Under the pieces are notes generated by a model that worked only from the letters and a program-made list of their open reading frames with translations, did no database searches and was not told where the DNA came from. 64,000 nt of DNA from Nematopogon swammerdamellus (lineage: Eukaryota; Arthropoda; Insecta; Lepidoptera; Adelidae). Each line of letters starts with the position of its first letter. Positions within the stretch are counted from its first letter, which is position 1. The position numbers were made by a program, and so were the translations under genes. The stretch covers positions 18,869,791-18,933,790 of the forward strand of contig OX336344.1 in the NCBI GenBank assembly GCA_946902875.1. Direction: 5' to 3'. Positions 19,872 to 30,160 of this stretch are shown piece by piece.

Positions 19872-20231
19872 AGCCTCGATAGCTTAGTGGTGCAGACAGT
19901 CGACTGTTGCTATTGATTGTTAAGCAACGCTGGGCCGGTCAGTACTTGGATGGGTGGCCGTTCGACTCGCTCGTGGTTCGGATTCCAAACTGTATGGCAC
20001 TTCCCTTCTACCTTACTAGGTGGTAGGGTTTTGCGCCACCGCGTTGACACCACCGCACTGAGCGAAACGTCGGTCGAAACGGCTATGTAAATGGTTCGTG
20101 TTTTCCTTCCAGTTCAGTGTATCCGACATGAAATTAAGGGAAGCACTGACATGGCACCCAGTTCGCCCGGTATTATGGGCTGAGATCACGGATATTGTAG
20201 GTGATGTAGCCAACCGTGTCAGGATCCATAA
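19872..20231 (+). mobile_element. SINE-A, full length, best 5S-like head
   Basis: The head reads GTCAGCCTCGATAGCTTAGTGG (A-box-like), then GTTAAGCAACGCTGGGCCGG and TCAGTACTTGGATGGGTGGC, which follow the order of the 5S rRNA internal control region, then GGTTCGGATTCC (B-box-like). The body and an A-rich tail follow. It contains both Pol III-type promoter styles in about 120 bases. Confidence 0.85.
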
Positions 20232-20524
20232 AAAAAGTGTTTTGTAAGGAGGCTTTTGCAGTCATAAAAACAGTTTTGCTTTAAAAATGAAAATTATGAC
20301 CGTAGGTAAGTTTGGCGCGGCTAATGGCTGCGTTTGCGGGCACCCTTTTGCAAACATGGCGGCTCTGAATAAACGCTGATTTATTCTGTTCAAACCTGCC
20401 GCCGCCGCCGGCTCTCGTTAAGGAGTTGTGTTCGCTTTTCGCTTTGCACGTTTTACCTTACACCAGTAATATTTACAGCTTCGTGGCAGAACGGAACCTT
20501 TCAGTTATTGCATTAATAGAGTCT
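20232..20524. other. Unassigned stretch
   Basis: No gene is visible. A CCGCCGCCGCCGG run lies at 20399-20411. Confidence 0.35.
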
Positions 20525-20771
20525 TTTGAGCCCTTTTATATGACTTGACGTGTAAACCCGCTTCATCTATATAGGAAATTTGCGGGTCATTATAATTTGG
20601 TCTTAGGACCTGAGCTAGAAATAGGGATGCAGGATACATTTGTACGTTTGTAAGTTTGGATGTAGTAGGTAATCTCCGAAAATACTCATCCCATTTGAAA
20701 AATTCTTTGACCAATATTTAGAATGGACCTTTAGGATGGACTATGCGAGTGAAGTCGCAGGCAAAAGCTAG
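20525..20771 (+). mobile_element. Helitron-like element, 3' end
   Basis: It ends GCGAGTGAAGTCGCAGGC, AAAAGCTAG then T. The inside (GTAGTAGGTAATCTCCG, CTTTGACCAATATTTA) is shared with 51619-51970. The left boundary is uncertain. Confidence 0.6.
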
Positions 20772-20921
20772 TAGGAAATAAAGACATAAATTTTTCATAA
20801 ATGTGTACCAGTAAAAATACACATAAAAGTTAAAAACATAGTATTAAAAGTTATTTATTTACATATCCACAGTTTATACAGCACACAAAAAAAAATATAG
20901 TAAAAGCAAGGAAGGAAAGAC

Positions 20922-21200
20922 ATTGTATTGTATTGTATTGTTTATTGATCATTCATGTCATGTAGCAGTTAGACTGCTTTCGAACTTGTCACAATTTGTT
21001 CTATCCGGTTCGATTACACCCACGAAGAAGAACCGACAAGAAACTTCGCAGGGTATTTTTTTAAACATATTTTTACAAGTACTTAGTGACTAGCCACATA
21101 ATAACACCGCCCATAGTTATCTAAAACACAGCTTGAGAGCTAGATTAACAATTTTGCTGAGAGTTCTGACTATAAAGAGCCTTTGTCAAACTTTGATACG
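20922..21200. repeat. Repeat E, (TATTG)n-headed copy
   Basis: (TATTG) repeats at 20922-20942 lead into TTATTGATCATTCATG, CTATCCGGTTCGATTACACC, CACGAAGAAGAACCGACAAG and TAGTGACTAGCCACATAATA. Relatives are at 40633-40960 (same orientation) and 52165-52480 (opposite). The microsatellite end suggests a LINE or SINE 3' end read from the opposite strand. Confidence 0.65.
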
Positions 21201-21294
21201 TAATTTGTATCAACCTAATTAATTATGTTAGTATATTAAACTACAAGGTAGTATAATTTAATTGTCAAAAATTAAAAATTAAAATGAATATTTA

Positions 21295-21525
21295 AGATAC
21301 TTGAAGTATCAAGTTGTCAGTGGGTTAATAAAGTTGAGGTACGAATGGTACCTAGTCAAGGGTTAACTAATTATGCAGTCAGGTTATATGTAGGTATATA
21401 TATATGTTTATATATAATAAAATGTCATACTTGAAATATCAAGTTGTCAATATGAGTTAATATAATTATTGAAGTACAAATGGTACCTAGTCAAGTATTA
21501 ACTAATTATGCAGTCAGAACCTCAA
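21295..21525 (+). repeat. Imperfect tandem duplication, about 130 bp
   Basis: The phrase ACTTGA.ATATCAAGTTGTCA, then AATGGTACCTAGTCAAG and TTAACTAATTATGCAGTCAG occurs at 21299-21380 and again at 21430-21517. It lies just beyond repeat E. Confidence 0.6.
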
Positions 21526-22154
21526 GATATGATTTTATCAGCTAAGGCCTCCTTTACAGTTTAATAGGCTTTCCTTGCAAGGGTAGATTTTAAGTGTTTC
21601 TTAAACAAAGTATCATTAAGATTTTTTACCTCTTCGGGTATTTTATTATATAATCTAATAGTTCAGCAGCAGTTTACTCCAATGTAGCAAAGCAGCAGTT
21701 TACTCCAATGTAGCAAAGCGTGTCTGGACAACGTCAGTGAATAAAATTCAAAGTACATTATTGCATACTGCATGTCGTAGAATAGTATACATATATGCAA
21801 TATGCAAGCAAACGATGTCGACATTGTAGCTAGTCCGTCCAGTCGTTGTTTATTTGTTTGGCCACATCGTTGCTGGCTGTCGACCGGCGTCGGTTCAGTG
21901 AGCCGACACCCCCTTTCGCCCGATCCACCCCTGCTCTGACCGAATCGTGCCTCCTCTGTCGCACCAACGCCACCGCTGCACATAACATGATGCCCCCAGC
22001 CAGCCCAACGTACGACTTACGAAGTATGTTCCACTGATTACATACACATTTGATCAGCTCGGCTCAAGTCAAACCGTCTATAAGTACTAGAAGAGCCTTT
22101 CTCATACATAGCTGCCGATAAAACATGTCACCGATCAAATCAGCTTATACCCAA
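21526..22154. other. Unassigned stretch with a 26-bp tandem pair
   Basis: AGCAGCAGTTTACTCCAATG, TAGCAA occurs twice exactly, at 21665-21690 and 21691-21716. The GC-richer part at 21840-22000 has open frames but no domain. Just before 22155 the phrase TCACCGATCAAATCAGCTTA matches the flank of the SINE at 3975. Confidence 0.4.
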
Positions 22155-22946
22155 TGTGGAAATATATCATTATAAAAAAGTTATGAATGCAATCAGGGTA
22201 TGGAATTGTATTTATTAAATTACAGAAATTCTCCTGTAGCGAAATTGCCATACTCTCCGGCACAGCTGCTGATGAATAGGAAACTCCGCACCAAATTACC
22301 AATTAAGTCTGAGGAATTAAAGCATAACACTATTAATGACAGTCATGTTCACAAATTAATGACAAATAATCAGTCGAAACAAAAATATTATTATGATCAA
22401 CAAGCAAAGAGTAAGGAACATGAATACAGTGAGGGGGAAAGGGTTTGGTTACAAAACACTGTAACGTCTTTGTGGGAGCCAGCTGTTATTATTAAAATAC
22501 TCCAAACACCTAGGTCATACCTCTTAAGAACAAGACAAAATAAGTATTTTAGACGAAATGTAATCCACATAAAGAAAAGAAATTGTAATTATGATAAGAA
22601 TGAAAATGTACCTGTACCAGACACATTTAGAAATACAACTGAACATGTACCAGGTGTTAATGGGAATTCGAACGATTATGTAAATACAAATCCTTCAGAC
22701 GCACCCAATGTCAGGAGATCAGGGCGTGATAGGCGAATTCCTGATAGGCTCAACTATCACTAGTCAAATTGTGGCTTATATATAATTAGTTCGTTATTTT
22801 GTTTAACAATAATGTTAATTTACTTTTTATTGTATTAAGGGGGTTTTCTTTAAGAGGGGCATGTGGAAATATATCATTTAAAAAAGTAATGGTTGCCATG
22901 GCTGCGGTTTGACAGCATTCGTAAAGCGATTTGAAAAATATAAATA
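22155..22946 (+). mobile_element. Gypsy-type LTR retrotransposon remnant
   Basis: It starts with what looks like the first 40 or so bases of the LTR (TGTGGAAATATATCATT at 22155), jumps directly to the end of pol, and continues through a purine-rich tract (AAGGGGG at 22839, AGAGGGGC at 22853) to a second TGTGGAAATATATCATT at 22862, the start of the 3' LTR. Gag, protease, RT and most of integrase are missing, as an internal deletion would leave. Confidence 0.75.
22200..22763 (+). pseudogene. Integrase C-terminal part of a gypsy-type pol
   Basis: Integrase joins retroelement DNA to the chromosome. Only its end remains. The first 40 residues (LLNYRNSPVAKLPYSPAQLL, then MNRKLRTKLP) are the end of the catalytic core of Ty3/gypsy-type integrases. 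GERVWLQNT and EPAVIIKILQTPRSYLLRTR (about 80-120) resemble the C-terminal barrel (GPY/F-like) region. The protein ends VRRSGRDRRIPDRLNYH. The DDE residues would lie upstream and are deleted, so it cannot act. The frame is open upstream of the methionine for a few codons and then hits the LTR-like junction. Confidence 0.8.
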
Positions 22947-23183
22947 CACATCTCACGCATGAAACATGTAAGTGTTTTATTTATATTTTTCAAATCGCTT
23001 TACGAATGCTGTCAAACCGCAGCCATGGCAACCATTACTTTTTTAAATGATATATTTCCACATGCCCCTCTTAAAGAAAACCCCCTTAATACAATAAAAA
23101 GTAAATTAACATTATTGTTAAACAAAATAACGAACTAATTATATATAAGCCACAATTTGACTAGTGATAGTTGAGCCTATCAG
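22741..23183. repeat. LTR-to-LTR palindrome, 206-bp arms
   Basis: Bases 22741-22946 (end of pol, purine tract, LTR start) and 22978-23183 are reverse complements with no mismatch that I found. The loop is 31 bases (22947-22977). The element's 3' end is therefore present twice, tail to tail. The outer right border is in unrelated DNA. Confidence 0.85.
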
Positions 23184-23869
23184 AAATTGGAACTCCCGCA
23201 GTTCTTGAATAAGCCCGCGACGCGCGACTTAGCGGGCGGAACGTCGATTATGTAAGTCTTCAGTACCTATTGTTAATCCGGAAACTTAAAATGAGTATAA
23301 TTAATAACGGAGTAAACTTAAAAACACTATTGATTAATTGTAGATACACGTTTTCAGTCGGGCTAAACTTAAAATAGACCTAAACCTAAAGGTAATAAAT
23401 AATATCATCAAGCAATTAGCTTTGTGAGCTATTCGTGTAGAATTCCAACGCTCTAAATTGACACAAGCATTTACGAATTTGAACAACAGATTTTCCCTTG
23501 TGAAAATCAGAGTTTCCAATTCAATTTGGACATGCGTTTTCGTCTAAACGCTCACACTGGTTTGTTGCTCAAAACGCGACTTGACTTAATTTTCTCGAAC
23601 ATCAAAGGCCTGCTTTACCCCAAAACATTATGTGCCATCATGTTTAGGGAATCTCGGTCCAATTAGGCCGTTAGCTCAAGCTTCAATTTTAATGTGACGT
23701 AAGTACCTAAATGACGAAATAATTGTACCTACTAGAATTAAAGACTTCGCTTTGTGCGCCATATTCGTACAATTAGGAACATTTAAACGTTAAAAACGGT
23801 AAAGGTAAAAGTTACAAGAAAGGCCAATGCATAATTGTTGATGTCGGCGCCCAAGTGCGTTGTATCGCT
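23184..23869. other. Unassigned stretch
   Basis: No gene or repeat could be assigned. Confidence 0.35.
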
Positions 23870-24205
23870 CATTCCATTAATGGAATCCATTGGTGCTCGG
23901 AGGAGCTGTTTCACGCGATCCCGTCCGCCCCGTCCCCTTTCCATCTCCACACAGTCCCTTTTCCACCACCGAAAAGGCGCACTGGGCAGGGATTGCATCA
24001 CTACACGTTGAACTTACCGCTGATGCGTAGGTACCAATCGGTTCTGGAGATCTTTCCTTCACAGTACTGGTAAACTCTGGAACTACTCTCCCTGTACACT
24101 AATTTCCCCCAAAGAGCAGTCTAGGGTCCTTCTAAAGGGGCGTGAATAGGCGCCGGTCAGGCTGGCGGCATGGCATTCGCAACCCCCAGATACCCAGGGA
24201 TACGG
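23870..24205 (+). pseudogene. Jockey/CR1-type LINE 3' remnant
   Basis: Matching the minus-strand LINE at 12.5-12.8 kb: GCTCGGAGGAGCTGTTTCACG, GATTGCATC, CTTACCGCTGATGCGTAGG, then GGCGTGAATAGGCGCCGGTC and GGCATGGCATTCGCAACCCC. It has frameshifts and stops. It ends where the TIR element at 24215 begins. Confidence 0.8.
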
Positions 24206-24214
24206 GAAACACGA

Positions 24215-24849
24215 CGTCGCTCCAGTTCGGGAGTTGTCTAAGTGCCACAGAGCAAATTTTACAGGAGAGTGTAATGTTTAAACTTTAAAGTATTATAGTT
24301 TGGCTTTCACTGTATGATTGCGTTACTGTTAAGCATATGTTTGGAAACTGACTAATTGTATTAGAATCGCTAAAAAGACAGTAATTTCCTTGACATTAAT
24401 GAAATAAATAACACAAGAACACTATTTTTGTTAGGAGATGATGAGATGAGAGACAAAACTGACTAAACGGACGTTGCGAATGGCGGACATAGCACAACAC
24501 ACACTGGATATAGAGGTCACTTAGCTGACATACGGCGCTCGTCCGTGATTGGCTGTTTGGTCGTTAGACAAAATACGAACTCAGCGCAAGCTGTGGAATC
24601 TTAGAGATAGGACGAAAATGTATTGTGAAACTGTATGGAGCCATAGAATAATAATGCCTATAATTTTGCACTGTCAGTATGGAGATAGCAATAATATGCC
24701 CTAAAATGTAAAAAAACCCCGCTTTATTAGATAAAATGTTTTCACTTTTTAAATGCAGAAATATGCATAAAAATCTGCTGAATCAACCTGCATTCAAAGC
24801 TCATTTTCGCTAAAAATGTGACTTAGACAACTCCCGAACTGGAGCGACG
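24215..24849. mobile_element. TIR element with 29-bp perfect ends and ACGA duplication
   Basis: Bases 24215-24243 and 24821-24849 are exact reverse complements (CGTCGCTCCAGTTCGGGAGT at the tip). ACGA flanks both sides (24211-24214 and 24850-24853), suggesting a 4-bp target duplication. The 635-bp inside is AT-rich and does not code. The superfamily is not assigned. Confidence 0.75.
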
Positions 24850-24853
24850 ACGA

Positions 24854-25844
24854 GTTGTCTAAATAGCATCTTTAAAAGCAAGATTCTCTCTCAAAAAAAT
24901 GGAATAGAAACACTATTCGCTTGGCAAGAAGATATCGAGTATTTATTTAGGTCGTTTTATTTATCCACTTAGTATTTGCAAGCAGACATGTTCGTATATA
25001 CCTGTCACGCTAACATCTACCTCTGTTCGCGACATGGGAGAAAATCAACCGTCTGATCTACATAATCGTGTGCCCTTCATCCCGCGTAATGCGTCCCCTA
25101 TTTTCCGAAGCTTACTTTGACCCTACAGGGATAGAGGACGAAGAGCGAGTGAATTCAAATGTTAAGACATCATCTTTGACGTGCCGTTTCGGTAAAATGT
25201 GTTTTTAGGTCGCGGTGTAGGTTTTTAAAAACCGCTGGGATTTGTTGGAAAGATCTAGGACGGGCTCAAGAAGTCCTCGGTGCTTTGTAAAATTTGGGGC
25301 GTCCAATTACTTTAGATAGACTGATTTGTAGGAGCGATGGTTTAAAAATGTATAACGCTGGTTTACGACTGTCCTTGACATGCAAATGTTACACTTACTT
25401 ATAAACTATGTCATTTATTTATTTATCAAAACTAAATAAAATCAAAATAATATAAATTAAAACTTAAAAACATAAGATTACAGTAACAGTTCGAAAATTT
25501 CCCCTAATTGTCGCGTCGTCGTCGCCCCAGCACACTGGCTGCGTTTCCCCTCTTTTCGAGGCTAATTCGCCGTAGGTGATGATGATCCTTAAAAACTTAC
25601 ATGTAAATAAATTAAAAGCATTGCAGATGTCTGTCTCAAGAACTTTTTATATTCACCAAATATGACATTAACCATCCAAAGGTTGACTATAAGAAATCTG
25701 TGTAACGGAAAAGTTCGCATTTGCACCATATGGAATTTTTCAAATGTACTTATTACTCTTGAAACTTGGAACAATATGAATTTTTTAAATATCTACCTAT
25801 AGTATAATATGAATTCATAGACTATTTCATTCTAAAATGTTTTA
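24854..25844. other. Unassigned stretch
   Basis: No gene is recognised. The (ATTT)-rich part at 25405-25470 and GTCGCGTCGTCGTCGCC at 25509 are low complexity. GAGTTGTCTAA at 24852 repeats part of the preceding TIR. Confidence 0.35.
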
Positions 25845-25960
25845 ACCGATTTCAAAAAAGGAGGAGGGCTTCTCAGTTCGATCGGCATTTTTTTTTTCTT
25901 TCTGCATTTCTTCGTTATGCAACGTTAAGTCACCATATGAAAATATTTATATTTCGTCTT
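25845..25960 (+). repeat. Repeat F copy (CCGA.TTC.AAAAAGGA)
   Basis: AACCGATTTCAAAAAAGGAG, GAGGGCTTCTCAGTTCGAT resembles 50898-50940 and 55655-55710, with the same order and a following T run. This is a common interspersed family and does not code. Confidence 0.5.
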
Positions 25961-26704
25961 TAATTGTCCGACTATAGCTGCGACCATAATAAAGGTCAAG
26001 CATATAATTTCGACTTTAGTTATGAGGAAATTATAGCTCATATCATACCATAGGTAACTCTAGTACAAAGGTGCCACTGAACCTGAATCAACGGCCAACT
26101 AAATAAAACATTCATTCCCCCACCGGCCTAACAAAGCTGTCACGAGCGTTTGCAAATATCCCCGACCGCCTCCAACAAGCCGGACGTCCTGTTTCCTGTC
26201 GTGTATTTTCCTGACAACTTTATGCCGGAACATGCCCGTGCCCGGGTCCTGCCTGACCTGACTCCTGCCCGGATTCCAAGCAACAACTACCAACAGATAA
26301 TAACAGATGCTCTCTCATTGGGCGATGCAGGCAGACCAATGAGAAATCAGGCAATTTGAAATGAAGCATAACAGGCTGAACGCCCTAAAACAAAAGTCAC
26401 ATAAATGCATACAAAATACAAATGTATTACTTAGTGAGTGAAAATTCACACTAAAATTTTTTTCGTTATGTTTCTTACTTGACCTTGTTCTTACGTCCTC
26501 CGTTGACATCTGATTGATGAACACATTGGATGTCCAGTGAGTCATCTACTCAGTCGAAAGTTATTCAGTGCAAAATCTGAAGCCCATCTATTCGTCAAAA
26601 GTAAATTGCATTTGAACCATGGACCTTTATCCATAAACTTACTCAACGCTCGAAGGAGAGCCGAAATCACGACGGTGGCGAATCCACCAATAACAGCGCC
26701 TCGG
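25961..26704. other. Unassigned stretch
   Basis: No gene is recognised. A frame at 26150-26359 is GC-rich and repeats CCCGTGCCCGGGTCC. I see no domain. Confidence 0.35.
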
Positions 26705-27100
26705 AGGTTTTTTTTTTTTTTTTTTTTTTTATGGAACCTGACACGGTTGGCTACATCACCTACAACATCCGTGATGTCAGCCCATAACACAGGGTGAACT
26801 AGGTGCCATGTCAGTGCTTCCCTTCATTTCATGTCGGCTACACTAAACTGGACGGAAAACACGAACTATTTACATAGCCGTTTCGACCGACGTTTCGTTC
26901 AGTGCGGTGGTACCAACCCGGCCGGGATAAACCCTACCACCTAGTAAAGTAAGAAGGGAAGGGACCTACAGTTTAACGTGGAATCCGAACCACGGTCAGC
27001 CTCCAACGGTCGAGCGGTCACCCATCAAATCACTGACCGCGCTCAGCGTTGCTTAATAACAGTTGACTAACCAACCGCGCCACTGAGCTACCGAGGCTGA
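26705..27100 (-). mobile_element. SINE-A, full-length copy
   Basis: On the minus strand it runs from the head (GTCAGCCTCGGTAGCTCAGT, complement at 27080-27100), through GCAACGCTGAGCGCGGTCAG and TGATGGGTGACCGC, to the tail and a poly(A) of about 22 (T run 26709-26730). It is the clearest complete copy. It retains the A box TAGCTCAGTGG and the GGTTCGGATTCC box. The 5S-like word is slightly diverged (GTGATTTGATGGGTGACCG). Confidence 0.9.
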
Positions 27101-28236
27101 CGTATAAGGAAGCCCCTTTCAAACTCCGTTGGTAGGTTTTGCTAAGATGTCGCCGCAAGCAGTCGGACGGAACCCTCGTCAGGAGCTCTCGTGCGATGTC
27201 GGAGTGAACCAAGAGGCCGTTTTTTGCAGCGGTTGAAGCCGCTGTAACGGATGGGGTAAGAGGGGCCAAGAAGTCTGGATAGGCTATATCACGAAATAAA
27301 GAAAACATTTAGACTATAAGATGAACGCACAGGCTACGTGAACAGTGCCTCCTGTGTATGCAGTGACTCTCAATACATCCAAAGGTTGACTGGAAGAACT
27401 CTCTGTAGGGGATAAATCTGCTTTTGTACCTTATGTAAGCTAGTTAATGGTGCTTGTTTTCGCATATATTTTTTATTCCAAAGTAGATTGTTTATAGAAA
27501 CCGATATGGTTCAATGATAAATCACCTTGGTGAACTGGTATCATTTCTGTTCTACCCTTTGGTAGTTAAGTTCGGTGAACAAACCCTTAACATGCTCTTC
27601 TTTTGTTTCGAAAGTTTTTCACGACATTACAGTACCTACCTAAACCAGACGCCATATTATAACTTTGAATGTGTGAAGTTAATTACACTTTGGCAGTAAA
27701 ATTGTGATATTACGACGGTTTCTGACTAAATCATGGTAGTAAAAGTTCGTGACGCGGACTAATGTATACCAGAAAATAAATTTAGTTTTTAAGCAAAACG
27801 ATCTAAGGTATGTATGACTGAAGTGTATATTATATAGGTAATTAAATTTAAAAAATTACGTAGTGGTAAAATTAGGAATCTTGGCCTTAAAGTGTGTTAT
27901 AAAATTATAAAATTTAACTGAGAGCAAAACACAAGAGGCGAGATGATTAATGACAAAAGGTCGCAGATGACTGAAATGGATCGATCGCCACTGATGCAGG
28001 AATGTATGAATCCGCCAAATGAGGCTGACATGATCACTGCGTACACAAAATCCGGTTTAAAATTTAAATAAAGAATAAAAATTAAATTAATTACCGCTAA
28101 CCGCTATTAAATTTACTCTGCCGATGCGGAACCCGAGGCTGTAGTCTCAAGCACAGCCAACTTCACCCCGCGCACGAGGATGTAAAGAGTGTGCCATCTA
28201 AAAGTTCCCTTCGCCGTTATGTTGGTATCATACCTT
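27101..28236. other. Unassigned stretch
   Basis: The minus-strand frame at 27030-27308 contains KNGLLVHSDIARELLTRVPS and could be a fragment of a mobile-element protein; the family is unknown. Bases 27490-27570 look like a very diverged SINE-A middle. The rest is AT-rich, with no gene. Confidence 0.3.
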
Positions 28237-28326
28237 CGTCTCACGAAAGAAGTCCCGCGGCAATCAGTGGAAGTGAGACGGACTCTACACTTCCACTTAT
28301 TGCCGCGGGACTTCTTACGTGAGACG
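28237..28326. repeat. Inverted repeat, 39-bp arms
   Basis: Bases 28237-28275 and 28288-28326 are reverse complements with two mismatches (CGTCTCACG, AAGAAGTCCCGCGGCAAT, AGTGGAAGTG). The loop is 12 bases. The word AGCCAACTTCA at 28156 and its complement TGAAGTTGGCT at 28381 may be the outer tips of a larger MITE of about 240 bp. Confidence 0.7.
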
Positions 28327-29164
28327 GAATTTAGCAGTCCGACTTGTACAGACCGTTCACATTTATTTTACCTCGAGCTATGAAGTTGGCTAACCTGAAC
28401 TCTATGTTGCCATATTTGGTTTGCACGATTCCCCTGTTACGAAATATTTGTATATATTTATCAATTTATTGTTATAAACAATAGTTCTAACGATTTTGTA
28501 GTCCTTATGTAGTGTAAACCGATACAATAGAATAATGTGAGAACGGCATTTCTTGGAAGCCCGTATCCAACGCATTTGCAATGCGAAACAAGAACGATTT
28601 TAGACTATACGGACATGAATAATATAATTAGACTGTTTTGGCGTTATTGGCGAAATGTGGGAATTACTAATACAACTGCTTTTAAATCATTGTCGATGAC
28701 GGGTATATAGACAAAAAATATAACCCTCCATTTTGGTTCGCGCAGTCGGATAAAAAGCGCTGCCGAAAGCGCAAAATAATCCACCAATCCTACGCCAATC
28801 GAATTGATAAACACAGCTTATTTATTTAGCTTACTGAGGGCATTCTGTATATTATTGAATGTTTGTGTTTGTCTGTCAGAGAAACTAATGATTGCTTTTG
28901 ACAGAAATATTTCTCAATATTTCTTTTCCAATTAATTATAATGAAACTTTGGAACTACACGGACAAGAAAACTTTATACAAGTTTAGTATATGTAATAAT
29001 TTTGTGAGAACGAGTACTGAAAAAAAAAGTGGTATTTAGAAAAAACTATTTGGTAATTTGCTTGTATGTATGTATGTAGGAAAAAGAAACTTGGTACTTA
29101 CTGAGTAAAATTAAATATGACATTTGATTTCCTATGATTAAATAAGATAGAGTAACTGTGTCCT
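28327..29164. other. Unassigned stretch
   Basis: No gene is visible. It includes a short relative of the 18.6-kb repeat at about 28558-28600 and the microsatellite TGTATGTATGTATGTAGG at 29064. Confidence 0.35.
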
Positions 29165-29335
29165 ATACTGGCGGCCGTGGATAGGAAAACGAAGTATGAA
29201 AAGATCACCCGCCAGGTGGGACGACGACATCAAGTACGTCGGTGGAAGGCAGTGGTTCCAAAACGCTGAAGGCCGGTAGTACTGGAGGAAAATCGGAGCA
29301 TGTCCAGCAGTGGAAGCATACACACTGACTGACTG
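29165..29335 (+). pseudogene. RTE LINE C-terminal remnant
   Basis: The reading RPSARWDDDIKYVGGRQW parallels VGRPPARWTDDLKKVAGSGW of the intact RTE, followed by CCAGCAGTGGAAGCATACAC against CCAGCAGTGGACCGATACAG. An in-frame stop and a substituted tail (GACTGACTGA) follow. Confidence 0.7.
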
Positions 29336-30116
29336 AAATAAGGTTGTTTAAACTAATAATTTCCGCCTGCAAAGAAATTTAATCCATTTAATTATATTTT
29401 TCAATCCACAATATACGAGTACAATCAAAAAGTATGTCTATTATTTATCAAGTTGATCATCCATCCCAATGTATGTAATGGATCCTGCGACAAGATCAAC
29501 TACCTAACTTTTCTTCCGCTCTGCGCCAAACCTTCCACAAAATGGCAAACCAAAAGCCTCGCAAGTGCACCGCTGAACATGAGATTTCTTCGGATAAGAT
29601 ACCACCGTGAAGTAGCTAAGCTGCCACACCCGGTCCGTCCGAGAAATTCGGTTCCTTCCTACTCGCATTTTACAGAGATACCGAGGAGTTTGCGGTAATG
29701 CTGCACGCAGCTTCTCGATTCCAAGCTAAGCACGATTTTACATCGTCGTCGTCTTCTCGATGGGCAGTTTCCGCATTTAGGTCGCCTCTCCTTGGACCCA
29801 TTGTGCGTGTCACCCCGGCTGCTGGGCGGCCTACGTCTTTTTAAGCCTCTTAAAGTGTCCTTGGGTTTTGGAGGATGGATTTTACATCGTGTGGACATTA
29901 TGTGATATCACGCATGCAAACATTTTACTGGATTATTATTTTATATCTATCTGAAGTTGGATATAGCTATTCCGATGTTTTAGCACTGACGACTGATGGA
30001 TTCGCTTTCATACCCCGTCAAAAATCCTATAATTTGAGGTCCTCTCATACGTGCGGATCGATGGGGATGAATCATACAATAAACTTATGCACAAATGGGA
30101 TTCCAAGCAACAGTTG
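29336..30116. other. Unassigned stretch
   Basis: Open frames on both strands at 29450-29900 have no recognisable domains. The arginine-rich minus-strand frame looks like compositional noise. Confidence 0.3.
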
Positions 30117-30160
30117 ACGCTGACAAATAACAAATAACGACATTTGTTATTTGTCAGCGT
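30117..30160. repeat. Perfect 19-bp hairpin
   Basis: ACGCTGACAAATAACAAAT (30117-30135) and its exact complement at 30142-30160 with a 6-base loop. It may be an element tip or an inversion scar. No terminator role is expected in an animal genome. Confidence 0.7.

Noticed and set aside
19915..19965. True 5S rRNA gene
   Set aside because: Only about 50 bases of the internal control region match, and the 5' and 3' thirds of 5S rRNA are absent. It is part of a SINE.
29659..29898. Arginine-rich minus-strand frame (RRRPPSSRGDTHNGSKERRP)
   Set aside because: The composition follows from a GTCGTCGTC run. There is no recognisable domain and no neighbouring coding.
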